From contig JAJNNX010000071.1 of assembly GCA_023159155.1 (NCBI GenBank), positions 62,001 through 126,000 of the forward strand: a stretch of 64,000 nt of DNA. The letters run 5' to 3'. The position numbers were made by a program, and so were the translations under genes. The DNA comes from Ustulina deusta. Lineage: Eukaryota > Ascomycota > Sordariomycetes > Xylariales > Xylariaceae. This document shows, piece after piece, positions 1-11,480 of the stretch; positions within the stretch are counted from its first letter, which is position 1, and each line of letters begins with the position of its first letter. The notes beneath the pieces were generated by a model. It had not been told where the DNA came from and searched no databases. It saw only the letters and a list, made by a program, of their open reading frames with translations.

Positions 1-1084
1 ATATATAATTCCTTATAATATTTATTAATTAAAATATTACTACTAAAAGTAGCAATAGGAATTAAAGCATAAAACCTTTTAATAATAAATATTAGCAAAA
101 CTATTGCAAATTCTAACACTAAGCAATAAATGCTCGAACTGGTCCGCTAAACCTAAGATATTTAGAAAATAACATATAACGTAGCAACCCTTGCATAGAA
201 ATAATATAAACTATAAATTAACAAAAAAAAACGCCCAATAGATTTTAAAATAAAAAATAAAGTCTTTTTAAAAAAAAAAAAGCTTTATAATATAAATACT
301 AACTATTAGATTAGATTCCTAGTTAGTTAAACTTTTTGAAATCTTAAAAAAACAAAAATTTAGCTACGTTTTTAATTTGCTTAACTTTTACAAAATAAAG
401 AACCTATTTTATACCAACCAATTATAAAAAATAAATAATAACCTTTTATTTTAATAAATCTAATTATTATTTTTAGCTAAAAATATTAATAATAAAATAA
501 AATTTAAAATTAAACAAATCAAATAATTAAAAGTATATAAAAAAAGTAAAGAGCTGCAATACTAAGTTGCTTAGAAAAGCTATAATCCTAATAATACCTA
601 ATATATAGCTTAAAATTTTTAAAATATACTAATTAAACTTAACTAATTCTATAAAATTTATAAAAAAGCTTTGGGACCCGCTATAAAATTATAAAAATAA
701 ATATATATAATAATAGCTAACAAATTTATAAGTAATTATAAAAATAATAATAAAGCAATATAATATAAAAAAACTATACAAACTTAATATTATTAGTAAT
801 TTTAAGTTAAAACTACGTTTAAACTTTTAGTTTTAGAAAAAAATAGTATAATAGTTAGTATAGTCTTAGCAAGATTTGCAAGAACTTCTAGACCTATATA
901 GCAATAAAATAGAAAGTTTATGCATAAATTAACCCATAACTTTATAACTACATATATAAAATCTATATCTACCTACTTTATAAACTCTGACTTTTTTTCT
1001 TTCTTTTTTTCTTTTTTAGCTTAGAGTCTTTGTCTATAGTATTAATAAACTAGCTATAGAAGCTTTACTTAACTAATCGTAACA
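1..1084 (+). mobile_element. 3' fragment of RIP-degraded Ty3/Gypsy chromovirus (E1)
   Basis: The fragment holds the C-terminal part of pol, an AT-rich 3' untranslated stretch and a 3' LTR (847-1084). Around 300-350 the reading frame still shows a GPF/Y-type integrase tail (LDS, stop, LVKLFEIL). Around 545-690 a chromodomain frame is visible, with stops where Gln and Trp codons stood. The rest of the element lies left of the window or is lost. Stop codons of the TAG/TAA type throughout fit C-to-T mutation by RIP. No protein can be made from it. Confidence 0.8.
847..1084 (+). repeat. 3' LTR of E1, Gypsy family LTR about 240 bp
   Basis: It starts TATAATAGTTAGTATAG, the mutated form of the family start TGTRACRGTCAGTACAG, and ends ATCGTAACA. 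A pyrimidine tract (C/T only) and the motif AGCTTAGAGTCTTTG sit near its middle and 3' third. The same layout recurs in every copy listed here. Confidence 0.8.
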
Positions 1085-2166
1085 AAAATTAAACTAATAA
1101 CTTTATTTCTATATTAATAAATACTAAAACAATTAAAAATAGTAATAGGAGTTAAAGCACAAAACTTTCTAATAGTAAATATTAATAAAACTATTGCAAA
1201 TTCTAACACTAAGCAATAAGCGCTTAAACTAGTCCGCTAAACCTAAAATGTTTAAAAAATAGCATACAATATAGCAACCCTTATATAAAAACAATATAAA
1301 CTATAAACTGATAAAAAAAATATTTAATAGATTTTAAAATAAAAAATAAAGTCTTTTTTTAAAAAAAAGCTTTATAATATAAATACTAACTACTAGATTA
1401 AACTTCTAGTTAGTCAGACTTTTTAAATTTCTAAAAAAACAAAACTTTAGCTATATTTTTAATTTGCCTAACTTTTACAAAATAAAAAACCTATTCTATA
1501 CTAACCAATTATAAAAAACAAACAATAACCTTTTATTTTAACAAATCTAATTATTACCTTTCGCTAAAAATATTAATAATAAAATAAAATTTAAAATTAA
1601 ACAAATCAAACAATTAAAAATATATAAAAAAAACAAAAAGCTATAATATTAAGTTGTTTAAAAAAGCTGCAATTCTAATAACACTTAGTATATAGCTTAG
1701 AATTTTAAAAACGTGCTAATTAAGCTTGACTAATTTTATAAAACTTATAAAAAAGCCCCCGGACTACTTATAAAATTACAAAAATAGATATATATAGCAA
1801 TAACTAACAAATTTGCAAGCAATTATAAAAACAATAATAAAGCAATATAATATAAAAAAACTATATAAATTTAATATTATTAATAACTTTAAATTAAAAC
1901 TATATTTAAACTTTTAGTTTTAGAAAAAAGTAGTATAATAGTTAGTATAGTTTTAGCAAAACTTGTAAGAACTTTAGACCTATATAGTAATAAGATAAGA
2001 AGTCTATGCACGGACTAACTTATAACTCTGCAGCTATATATATAGAGTTTATATCTACCCACCTTATAAACTCTGACTTTTTTTTTTTTTTTTTTTTTTA
2101 GCTTAGAGTCTTTATTTATAGTATTAATAAACTAGCTATAGAAGCTTTATTCGACTGATCGTAACA
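1085..2166 (+). mobile_element. second 3' fragment of the same chromovirus (E2), with LTR 1934-2166
   Basis: This piece repeats the content of 1-1084 directly after it: end of integrase, chromodomain region (about 1,620-1,760), 3' untranslated stretch and LTR (1934-2166, ending GTAACA). Its left end is a broken junction inside integrase with a small internal deletion near 1,137 relative to the copy at about 29,890. It is heavily RIP-mutated and non-coding. Confidence 0.75.
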
Positions 2167-2549
2167 TTAGTTCACTTAAAATATTTGCAAAAAAGTCTAG
2201 TGCTTAATTTTTCTTTTTTTTTATAAAAAAAAAGATTTTAAGATTGTCCGATAATAAAAGGCTAGCTATACTTAAGGGTTAGAGTTGTTCTAATTGTTTA
2301 AAAACTAGAAATAGAATAGGGGTGTTTAAAGTTAGGTTTTCTATGGGTTGTTAGCCTTTAGGTAGCATAAAGGTCGAAAGGTTTATTAGGGTTATATTAA
2401 AGTTAAGTTTATATTATAAAATATATAATCTTTTATATTAAATATATAACTAAAAAAAAAAGTTTATTTATATTTTGCTAATTATAACAAAATAAAAAAT
2501 ATATATTTATTGAATATTTATTAATAAATAATTAGTAAGCTTAAAGTAA
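2167..2549 (-). mobile_element. 5' fragment of chromovirus gag leader on the minus strand (E3)
   Basis: Reverse-complement of the leader and gag start seen at 22,847-23,230 and 25,127-25,500. It abuts the LTR of E2 directly at 2166/2167 without a visible TSD, so it is a rearranged fragment, not a clean insertion. Its own 5' LTR follows at 2550-2886. Confidence 0.7.
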
Positions 2550-2886
2550 TATTATAATTAGTTAAGTAAAATTTTTATAGCTAGTTTATTAATACTATAA
2601 ACAAAAACTCTAAGCTAAAGAAAAAAGAAAGAAAAAAAGAAAATCAGAGTTTATAGGATAGGTAGATATAAACTCTATATGTGTGGCTATAGAGTTATGG
2701 GTTGGTCCGTGCGTAGACTTCCTATCTTATCGCTATGTAGGTTTGGAGTCCTTGCGGGTTTCGCCAAGACTGTACTGACCGTGCTAAGACTGTACTGACC
2801 GTGCTAAGACTGTACTGACCGTGCTAAGACTGTACTGACCGTGCTAAGACTGTACTGACCGTGCCAAGACTGTACTGACCGTCACA
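2550..2886 (-). repeat. minus-strand Gypsy LTR with expanded terminal repeat
   Basis: Read on the minus strand it begins TGTGACGGTCAGTACAG and ends near 2550. It is about 337 bp because its terminus is expanded by a 20-bp tandem repeat (2763-2882). The distal half keeps much more GC than the element bodies around it. Confidence 0.8.
2763..2882. repeat. six tandem copies of a 20-bp unit inside an LTR end
   Basis: Six consecutive copies of GCYAAGACTGTACTGACCGT; four read GCT and two GCC at the third base. The unit is the ordinary LTR terminal sequence, present once in the other family LTRs. There are no spacers. Confidence 0.95.
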
Positions 2887-3587
2887 GTAGGCTCTGGAGG
2901 AGGTTACCTGGGAGATATCTAAATCCTCCTCCTGAGTAGATCTTACAGGGTAAGTACAGGGTAGGGTCCTATAGGGTAGGCTCTATGAGAGAGGCTACCC
3001 GGGAAGGGGTTGAGTTTGACAGAGTATAGGGTAGGAGCTCTCAGGGTAGGCGTATCTCAGACTTGCAGGCCAGATATCTCGACAAGGAAGCGAGTCGACA
3101 GGATAAGACCTATATGATTGTGATGCCCGAGTTGCTAGCTATACGTGGGAATTAAAAAGTAAAATTGAAAATTTTACAGAATTTTCTCTAAGTCGGAATG
3201 CTTAAAGTCCTCAGAACTCACGAAAAAAACCGTTTCGTGAGTCGTCTTGGCATTTTTCCCATACAAATCTTTTTTCGGAAACCCACAACCTGTACGGGAA
3301 CCCTCTGAGCCGTGTTTTGGACCCAAGTGGGGTCGGTGGGTATATGAAGGGGGGCTATCCGCCCCTACGGCTTAGCGCCCTACTAGTTTAGGGGGCTAGC
3401 CTAGAGGGCCCTTAGCATTCCCTAGAGGCTCGAAGGGCCCCTTATCGAACTATAGGGTAGCTTGTCCCAGGGAAGTGTTTTTCGGCGCGGTGACTCCAAC
3501 CGTATAAGGGGGCAACAATTTTTTACGGGCAGTAGTAGGGGGGGAGATGTCCGGACCTGAGGCAGATAGGAGAGGGAGCTACCCTAG
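2887..3587. other. GC-richer non-coding stretch with degenerate GGGTAAG/GGGTAGG motifs
   Basis: No coding frame with recognisable protein. Scattered single units of the 25-bp minisatellite that follows occur near 2,930-3,060. Near 3,179-3,200 there is the phrase GAATTTTCTCTAAGTC that recurs at 4,440 and 13,191. CpG sites survive, so this part has escaped most RIP. Confidence 0.6.
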
Positions 3588-3852
3588 GTCTTACAGGGTA
3601 AGTGCAGGGTAAGTCTTATAGGGTAAGTACAGGGTAGGTCCTACAGGGTAAGTGTAGGGTAGGTCCTACAGTGTAAGTGTAGGGTAGGTCTTATAGGGTA
3701 AGTGTAGGGTAGGTCCTACAGGGTAAGTGTAGGGTAAGTCTTATAGGGTAAGTACAGGGTAGGTCCTACAGGGTAAGTGTAGGGTAGGTCTTATAGGGTA
3801 AGTACAGGGTAGGTCCTACAGGGTAAGTGTAGGGTAGGTCTTATAGGGTAAG
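3588..3852. repeat. minisatellite, 25-bp unit, about 10.6 copies
   Basis: Consecutive units begin GTCYTAYAGGGTAAGT and end AGGGTAG, with period 25 (3588, 3613, 3638 and so on). Units alternate between GTCCTACAG and GTCTTATAG starts, which suggests later amplification of a two-unit block. It resembles telomeric motifs only loosely (GGGTAA, not TTAGGG). Confidence 0.9.
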
Positions 3853-4569
3853 CCCTGCGAGCTTTAGTACATATGCATACATGTGCGGCAAGGGCTACCC
3901 TGGAGGTGAAGGGGCAGCAGTAGTAAAAAAAGAGATAATAAGAAAAGTTACCTAGGCAGTGTGGTATGGGAAAAAAATCTAACAAAAACTTCGCCAAAGT
4001 CAGAATTTGGGAGAGCTTACCCGGGAAGGGCCTACCCCGCGCTGCACCGCCGCCCGACCCTCCCCACTGCAGCCGCCACAGCTCCACGAAAACAATTGCC
4101 ACCATCGTGCATCCGGGATCAAAAGATGCGCAATTAGAAGTGCTATCTTCTGGTCCTGGTTGCACCATCGTGCGATGTATATCCGTAGAGAAAACCCAGT
4201 TGCAAGATCGACTTCCTCCTCTGGGGCGGAGACCCCCCGCAGAGTGCCAAACTTTCCAAAAAGCCCCCCTACAGAAGTTTTGGTTTGGGGGCCCTAGGTG
4301 GTGGTTATAGTGGTGGTAGTGGTGGTAGTGGGTGTTGGGGGTGGGTGGTAGTGAGGTTAGTGGGTGAGTGGTAGTGAGGTTAGTGGGTGGGTGGTTGTGA
4401 GTTAGTGGGTGGGTGATTTTGTATGGGAAAATGGGATGGAATTTTCTCTAAGTCATAATTTGGGAGAAGCTACCCGGTAGGGTTGAGCCAAGCTACCCTA
4501 GAAAAGACGATCCATATGGAATATCCTGATGAGTTTATATCTAGTTAGCTTTCAACTAGTATTGTTCGA

Positions 4570-4880
4570 TAGCTGAATTTTTCTAGCTTTTAAACAAAGT
4601 AGGTCATGTTGTAGTAGACCAAAAACCGGTTAAGAAATACCGAACTAAGTTATTTCGATCATTCTTAATTACTCGGTTGTTCAAAAATCTATCACACTTC
4701 TTACCGCTTCCTCGCCGAAGTGAAACAAGAATTTCAATACTTATCCTACAAACCACATACCGGTATCATTAAGACCGCCGTTTCGAGAGGAATCGACTGA
4801 TATTAATCACATATATGTAGCATCGGTATAGCGAGAGGAGATCCAACTATAAGATAGGTAGGCGGCTTGGTGGGGTGACG
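4570..4880. other. single-copy-looking stretch inside the array, no gene seen
   Basis: About 310 bp of balanced composition lie between array copies 1 and 2. It ends in a short imperfect palindrome (GTGGGGTGACGTAATTACC, about 4872-4890). I see no coding frame, tRNA or known element. Confidence 0.5.
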
Positions 4881-5216
4881 TAATTACCCCGCACCGAACC
4901 GCCGCCCGACCCTCCCCACTGCAACCGCAACAACTCTACGAAGACAATTGCTACTATTGTGCACCCGGGATCAAAAGATAGCCCTTTGAACCGCGTATCG
5001 TCTGGTCTTGGTTGCACCGGTCTGCGATATATATCCGCCGAGAAAATCCAGTTGCAGGATTGATTTTCTCCCCTGGGGCGGAGACCCCCCGCAGAGTGCT
5101 AAACTTTCCAAAAAACCCCCCTACAGAAGTTTTGGTTTGGGGGCCCTAGGTGGTGGTTATAGTGGTGGTAGTGGTGGTAGTGGGTGTTGGGGGTGGGTGG
5201 TAGTGAGGTCAGCGGG

Positions 5217-5438
5217 TGTTGGTGGGTGTTGGCGGGGTAAGAATTTAGGAAGGGTTATCCGGGAGGAGGGGTATAGTGTGGGCGGGCGGGTGTTGGTGGG
5301 TGTTGGCGGGGTAAGAATTTAGGAAGGGTTATCTGGGAGGAGGGGTATAGTGTGGGCGGGCGGGTGTTGGTGGGTGTTGGCGGGGTAAGAATTTAGGAAG
5401 GGTTATCTGGGAGGAGGGGTATGGTGTGGGCGGGCGGG
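5217..5438. repeat. three perfect-length tandem copies of a 74-bp unit
   Basis: Units at 5217-5290, 5291-5364 and 5365-5438 start TGTTGGTGGGTGTTGGCGGG and end GTGTGGGCGGGCGGG. They differ by one or two substitutions (CC versus CT; TAG versus TGG). The unit is itself part of the GT-rich arm of the array. Confidence 0.9.
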
Positions 5439-6355
5439 TGGGTGGGAGGGTGAGGTAGGTGGAATAGAATTTTGTCCAAGTTAAAAAAGAATTTATCAGA
5501 ACCTACCCGGGAGGGATGGGTAGGGTGGGTAGTGAGTGGGTGGTAGTGAGGTTAGTGGGTGTCAGTGGGTGTTGGTGGGTGTTGGCGGGGTGAGAATTTA
5601 GGAAGGGTTACCCGGGAGAGACAGGTAGGGTGGGTGGTTGGTGGACTTAGTGAGTGAGTGAGTGGTGGTGAGTGGTGGGGTGTGAGAGTGTGAGGGAGAG
5701 ATAGGTAGGGTAGGTAGTTAGTGGACTTAGTGGGTGAGTAGTAGTGGACTTAGTGGGTGGGTGGTAGTGGACTTAGTGGACTTAGTGGATGGGTGGATGG
5801 GTGGTTAGTGGGTAGGTGGGTAGGTGGGTGGTTTTGTATGGGAGGAATCCAACGGAATTCTTGCCAAGTCAGAATTTGGGAGAGCTTACCCGGGAGAGCC
5901 TGGGTGGTGGTGGTGGGGTCTTGCGGCCGACCGGTCGACCACCCGGTGCTGCACCACCACCACCACCCAACCCTCCCTACTGCAACCGTCGCAACCCCAC
6001 GAAAACAATCGCCACCATCGTGCATCCGGGATCAAAAGATGCGCAATTAAAAGTGCTATCTTTTGGTTCTGGTTGCACCATTGTGCGATGTATATCCGTA
6101 GAGAAAACCCAGTTGCAAGATCGATTTCCTCCTCTGGGGCGGAGACCCCCCGCAGAGTGCTAAACTTTCCAAAAAACCCCCCTACAGAAGTTTTGGTTTG
6201 GGGGCCCTAGGTGGTGGTTATAGTGGTGGTAGTGGTGGTAGTGGGTGTTGGGGGTGGGTGGTAGTGAGGTTAGTGGGTGGGTGGTAGTGAGGTTAGTGGG
6301 TGGGTGGTTGTGAGTTAGTGGGTGGGTGATTGTGAGTTAGTGGGTGAGTGAGTGG

Positions 6356-6385
6356 TTTGATTGATTGATTGATTGATTGATTTGT
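6356..6385 (-). repeat. 3' simple-repeat tail of the LINE
   Basis: Plus strand reads (TGAT)n; on the minus strand this is an ATCA-type tail of about six units at the 3' end of the LINE, in place of a poly(A) tail. Confidence 0.7.
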
Positions 6386-7628
6386 TTAACGTTAGTGCGG
6401 GGTGCCTAAGCTCTATATCGTAGGACCTCCCTAGGGGTATTGTGACGTGACAAGCTCTACCTATTTTTAAATATAGTGGGTGTTCTATATTTGGAAGTTT
6501 AGGCAAGATGCCAGACTATGTTTTTGTGGGCTTATTATTTTATTGCTTGTGGTTACTACATTCTAATCCTTTAAGCTAGGCCTATGGGCCTTATGTATTG
6601 CTGGTCTTTAGCGGTATCAGTTAGCTTGGGCTTCTACTTTTGCTATAGGTTTCTTTTTGCTTATACTAGCAAATTCTGGGGCTGTGCCACATAGGTAGCT
6701 TTTTTGTTGTTTTTGTTGTTTTTTAAGTGTTTTTCCTTTTTTCTAGTGTTTTTTTGGTAAACCAACATTCTTCCGCTTACTGGTCCAGGGCCTGAAGAAC
6801 AGCTATTTCTAGCTCTTTTTTTTCTTTCTTTTCTTTTGCGGCAACCTTTTTTTTCTTTTTTGTGTCCTTTTCCTAGCAGTACTACTTTCTTTTTTTCTGA
6901 AAGGGCGGACATATTTTATCGTAGTAGCCTGTTGTTTAGCAGAAGCTTTAGAACGCTACAGGATTCCGCACTAGCTACTGCCAGTATTTCTATCTGTTTG
7001 CTATATGTTGCAGGTCAAGTCTATATAGCTTTATTGGCTAGCTATTTTTGGACTATTTTGTGCTGTTGTTTTTTGTGGCTGGCTTGGGTAGTCTGGGCTA
7101 TTCTAGCTTGTTTGCTCTAGCAGCCGTGCAGTGTACTATATGCTCCGGGCTTTTTTTTTGTCTTTTTTTAAAGTACGAGGTGTAGGTGCAGTGGACCTCT
7201 GCTTTGTAGTGGTTAAACTTTTCGTAGTACTAGTGGAAGTCTTTATGGGCCGATATAGTGTTTAGGTACTAGCTTAGGATTTTTCTGGGCAGGTATAGTG
7301 CTTCTGGGTACTTCCTGGGCCTATATTTGATTTTTGCTGCTTTAAAGCCGCTTGGAACATTAGTGTTTTAATTTTTCTGCTATTTCTTTGCCATTTGCTT
7401 TATGTTCTGACGTATTTCCTTTTTGAGGCCGGCTGCTGTGGGGCCTAACTCTAGGTCTAAAGGCTTTTTTTTTGTTCCAAGCTTTGCTATTTTGTCTGCC
7501 CGTTCGTTTCTTTTGATCTTGCAATGCTTTAGGCTCTAGCGTGTCTTGATGCTATATTATTTTATAAGTTTATATATTTTTATAAAAACTTATTGTAATA
7601 TTGTTGGTGTGTTTTTTTGGGTGTACTA

Positions 7629-7739
7629 CAGGGTAGCTATATTATTTACGTAGAACATGACCGTAGTGTTGGTTGGGTATTGTTGGATGGCCTTTTGTAG
7701 CTCCCTAAGGGCCCCAAATGCTTCCGCGTTAAATACTAC
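7629..7739 (-). pseudogene. LINE RNase H domain remnant
   Basis: A 37-codon frame starts VVFNAEAFGALKEL and ends FYVNNIATL. The NAE segment keeps the catalytic Glu of RNase HI, while the following DN-type Asp is changed to Asn (YVNN). RNase H downstream of RT is typical of the I/Tad group. Confidence 0.75.
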
Positions 7740-8720
7740 TCTATAGGGGTGTAAGCCCCTGTATCCTTCTATGATTAGTGTCTGTCCCTTATATAGGGCG
7801 TATTTATACCTAAGACCGTTTATTGTTTCTGAGCTGTTTGTAAATATAGTTATATTAAATACTGACTTGTTGGCAAACTATTCTTTGAATACTTCTATTG
7901 CTGTTTTTTTGTTTATATTATTTATGGGGTTTTTCTATAACCTTTCTAGGAATTTGGGCAAGTATAGTACTGTCCGCTTGATGTCCGGCAGTATTCTAGC
8001 CGCTATTTGTAGGTTGGTGTATGCTTATTGCTGTTAGCTAGCCTTCTTTCTTTGCTATATTATCTTTAGTATTGATCTAACTGCTAGCAAGTATTGTTTG
8101 TGTATTGTTTTTATTTTTAGGGCGTACTTATATTATGCCTATTTGAGGGCTATTTCTGCTGTTAGTATTCCGCTAACTATAAAAAGAGCGTGTTTAGGGA
8201 ACGTTTTTTATATAAGTAGTACTCCTTTTGTTACTTTTAGGAGTGCCTGCTAGATTGCCTATATATGCCTGCCTAGCTTTATACTAACTATTGGCCGCTT
8301 GTTCGTTACTATTTTGCTTGCTAGTTTTTCTTGTCCCTTATACTATATTTTATATTTATATAGAAGTGCTAGCATTAGGACTATGTTTACTATCTTATGG
8401 AGGCCTGCTACTAGAGGGCCTTTTATTATAGCTAAAATAGCCCTAATATAGTTGGCTATTTTTAGTCCTTTTGTTGCTCTTTTTTCTATATGGCGTTAGA
8501 ATTATAGTTTTCTATCCAGGAAGACTTCTAGCTATTATAGCGCTAAAGCTTTCCGTAGCTCCAAGGGATCTACTAAAAGGACTAGCGTTATTGCTGTTCT
8601 ATTATTAAGTTTGATTATAGGGTTAGCTATGCTTTAATTTTTCGTAAAATAGATAGCTTCTATTTTTTTGGGAGCAAATGCTATTTTATTAGTTTAGCCA
8701 TACTTAAGGATTTTATTAAC

Positions 8721-9044
8721 TTATTTTTCTGCTTTGCGCTTGTTTTGCTTTAGGGTCTTTCCTAGGGCTAGAACTGCTAGGTTGTCTATGTACCCCCATT
8801 TGTTGGGGTTGCCTCCGACTAATTTGCATAGATATAGTATATATAGCATTGGTAATGCTAGGGAACTTTGTAGCGTACTATAGGCTGCTTTTTTTGGACT
8901 TATTGTTATATTTTCTAGGTGTGCTATAAGTATGCAGCCTATTAAAAAGCTTTTAATAATTTTAATAGCTGTTGTAGGCCAGCTTTGTTTGGTTATTCTA
9001 GTTAGGAGTCTGTTTTTTAGCAGTACGTCGAACATTTCTTGCAC
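8721..9044 (-). pseudogene. LINE reverse transcriptase core, 107-residue surviving frame
   Basis: This is the longest uninterrupted minus-strand frame of the LINE. It contains LQSSLALPMLYILYL, corresponding to the family box QGSPLSPILFLLY, and then GYIDNLAVLALG, corresponding to YxDD. The second catalytic Asp is Asn (GAC to AAC). In intact elements this enzyme makes cDNA at the nicked target. Here it is catalytically dead and truncated by stops on both sides. Confidence 0.8.
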
Positions 9045-10301
9045 GTTAAGGGTGACTAGTATAGCTACTATTCTATTAGTAAAAGCTAGGTCTATATTGT
9101 ATACTAAACTAGCTACTAGGTCGGTAGCAGACTTTTTAAGTATAGCTCCTGTATGTTATAGATTTATTAGGCTTGCTTTTAGTACTATTTATATTATTTT
9201 TTTTGCTATAAGTCTTTCGAGCCTTTTTTTTATATAAAATAATAAAGCAATCGGCTTCTAGAACCTATATGATATAAAGTCCGTTTTGCCTACTTTAAGT
9301 AGCATAACTACGTTAGCTTGTTTTTAAACCTTTAGAAAAATGCTATATTTTAAACATTTTTCTAGGAGTTATTAGTAGTATTCCCTTACCGCGGGCTATA
9401 TAATATTTAAAAACTTGATTGTTACTAAGTTTGTTTTTGGCAATATTAAAGTGACTTTTGTAGCGTATTTATGCGCTTTTTTTATTATTACCCTAGTGTT
9501 CTAGGGTAGCTATGCCTATTTGTTTAGTTCTAGGGCTTCTATTGTAAGCAGGTTGTTGTCTGTATTAAATCTTTTAAAAATGTTTTTAGTAAAATACTCG
9601 ACTTTTTTTTTTGTTTTAACTATAACTTTTTTTTTATTAATAAAAAGTAAGGCTTTAACTGCTCTGTTTTGTTTGTACTAGTTGATAACCGTTATTAAGT
9701 TTTTATTATTTTGTATATTGTTAATTTTTGTTTTTTAGTAGTCCGTTTTTGCTTTTTTTATTACTATTAGTAGCTATTTTTTATTTATTTCTATATCTTT
9801 AGTATTAAGTAACCCTTTATATTCTATCTATACTTTTATATACTTGTTTGTTTACTATAGTGCAGACCTGCTTTGCTTGCGTTTTTTAGTTCTAATGGCT
9901 TTTATATATTTGGTTATTAGGGTTAATAGTGTTTCTGCAGCTTTTTTTACTTCTTTTGGCATAGCAGCTTTTTTGACTCTTGGTAGTATATTGGTTCTTA
10001 TTTTTACTAAGTTCCGTAGCTATTCTAGGTCTTTTTTTTTAACGACCATTTTGGGTGGTCCATTTAGGTGGCAGGTAGGGCCCTGCTACAGCAATATGGT
10101 TTGTAGCAGTTTGTAGTTTGAAAGGGTTTCTAGTTTTTCTGCTACGTAGCTTTTAATAAAAAAGATGTTTAAAAAAAAAACGTCCAGGATGTGCCCTACC
10201 CTATGGGTTGCTTTTTCTAGCGTGCCTATAAAATATATTTCTATTTTTGCTAACCACTCTAAGATCTATTATCTGCTGTGTAGCGTAGTAACTCTAGGCT
10301 C

Positions 10302-10331
10302 TTAGTCTGGGTGTTATATGTTTAGGTCGCC
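10302..10331 (-). pseudogene. LINE endonuclease catalytic motif remnant
   Basis: The frame reads GDLNI, stop, HPD, stop, matching the GDFN...HHPDW signature of apurinic-type LINE endonucleases. The stops sit where Gln/Trp-like codons would be. It lies upstream of the reverse transcriptase as the family requires. Confidence 0.7.
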
Positions 10332-11309
10332 TATTACTAGGCAATTTTCTAGTAGCTCTAGTACTATAATATATTTTATTACTATATTTGTATTTAGTGC
10401 TTTATAATATATAAAAAACTTATATTTATTAATATTAAGCTATATTATATTATAGTAATATACTGGGGCCTTTTTTTCTACTATAAGGTTTTTTTATACT
10501 TTAATATATATTATTACTTTTGGTCTATTGCTTTTTTTTGTGTTCTAAGTGTTTACTGGTTTATAGTTGTTATATTTGTAATATATTTATGTTTTTTTGT
10601 TTTTTTGTTTGTTTATCTATAGCTCTATAACTATTATAACATTTATTCTTTTGTTTTAGCATTTCTGTAGGAAAATCGAGTGGTTGTTTGTTTTATGCTT
10701 AACGTTTTGGGCTGCTATTTTTATTGTCCGGAGTTCCGGAGCGTTTGTCTTTTTTTAGCGTTGTTTGGTTATATTACTGCGCTGCTTTTTATGCTTTCGC
10801 CTCCGGACCTAGTAGTAGATCTATGGGCTTTTTATGTGCTCTTAAGCACTTGTTGCAATACTTTCTTTACTTTCTTGGGCTTTAAAATATTATGTTTGTT
10901 TGCAAATTCTTTTATTAGCGTTCTTGGTACTACTGGTAGTAGTACTGGCGTTACTAGTCAGATTATTATTAAAAGCACAACAGTGATTTTTTCTTTTATT
11001 TTTATTTTTTTTCTTTTTAATGTGTTATCTAAAGATAAGGCAAAAAAAATAAAGGTTGTAGCTGCGTCCGATTTGTTCTATATTTGCTCTTCTAGCGTAA
11101 GGGAAGCCTTTTTTTTGTTACTGCTGCTTTGTTGTTTCGGCCGGCCTATTACTTCTTTTTCTTACTTGTTTGTAGCGGTCAAAAATGGTTAGTGCTTATT
11201 ATTATAGTTTTTATTGCTTGTTTTTTGGATTGCTTTTAATTTGGCTTGTATTATTGGGATAATAGCTCTATTAACTTTTTGTAGCTTTGTAGGGCAGTTT
11301 TTATAGCTT

Positions 11310-11480
11310 GCTAGGTATAGGCTATAGCAGTTCGCGCATCTCAGTAGTGCTATATACTTCCTGTTGTTTATTAGTTTGTAGGCATTTAGCCGGACGCTGC
11401 AGTTTTTGCAGAGCAGTTTTTGGTTGTAGTATTTTAACGTGTGGTAGCCCTGGTATCCCAGGTTATGCCGGACAACCTAG
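11310..11480 (-). pseudogene. LINE ORF1 CCHC zinc-knuckle region
   Basis: The minus-strand frame shows a degraded series of knuckles: GYQGYHTLKYY, then KLLCKNCSVRLNAYK, then LRCANC. The spacing fits the three CCHC boxes near the end of LINE gag-like proteins, with several Cys, Gly and His positions lost to transition mutations. In intact relatives this protein binds the element RNA. Confidence 0.6.

Larger units (their letters stand above)
3963..6355. repeat. GC-rich tandem array of about 0.5-1 kb units, left part
   Basis: Three copies of a core of about 280 bp lie near 4049-4330, 4908-5190 and 5968-6245. Each carries phrases such as CATCGTGCATCCGGGATC or its variants, GGGGCGGAGACCCCCCGCAG and GAAGTTTTGGTTTGGGGG. 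Copies 1 and 3 are also alike upstream (CAGAATTTGGGAGAGCTTAC). Each core is followed by a GT-rich run built on GTGGGTGGGTGGTAGTGAGG. Open frames across the cores are not conserved as protein between copies, so I call no gene. The array resumes at 12,782 beyond the LINE. Confidence 0.75.

Noticed and set aside
2763..2882. Regular 20-bp repeats that could suggest a CRISPR-like array
   Set aside because: Units are directly adjacent without spacers and are the terminal sequence of a retrotransposon LTR in a eukaryotic genome.
3588..3852. Telomere-like GGGTAA/GGGTAG repeats
   Set aside because: The unit is 25 bp and not TTAGGG; it lies between transposons and is best called a minisatellite.
3966..4310. 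Overlapping open frames of 96-128 residues in the GC-rich array (also near 5,008 and 5,816-6,210)
   Set aside because: Frames are not kept between the three copies and run into GT-rich simple repeats; no codon bias or domain is visible.
4780..4890. Possible tRNA or SINE head near the imperfect palindrome
   Set aside because: No convincing A and B boxes or cloverleaf could be drawn.
10680..11192. 170-residue plus-strand open frame with hydrophobic, membrane-like composition
   Set aside because: It lies antisense to the degraded LINE between its gag-like and endonuclease regions; T-rich antisense DNA gives Phe/Leu/Val runs by chance.
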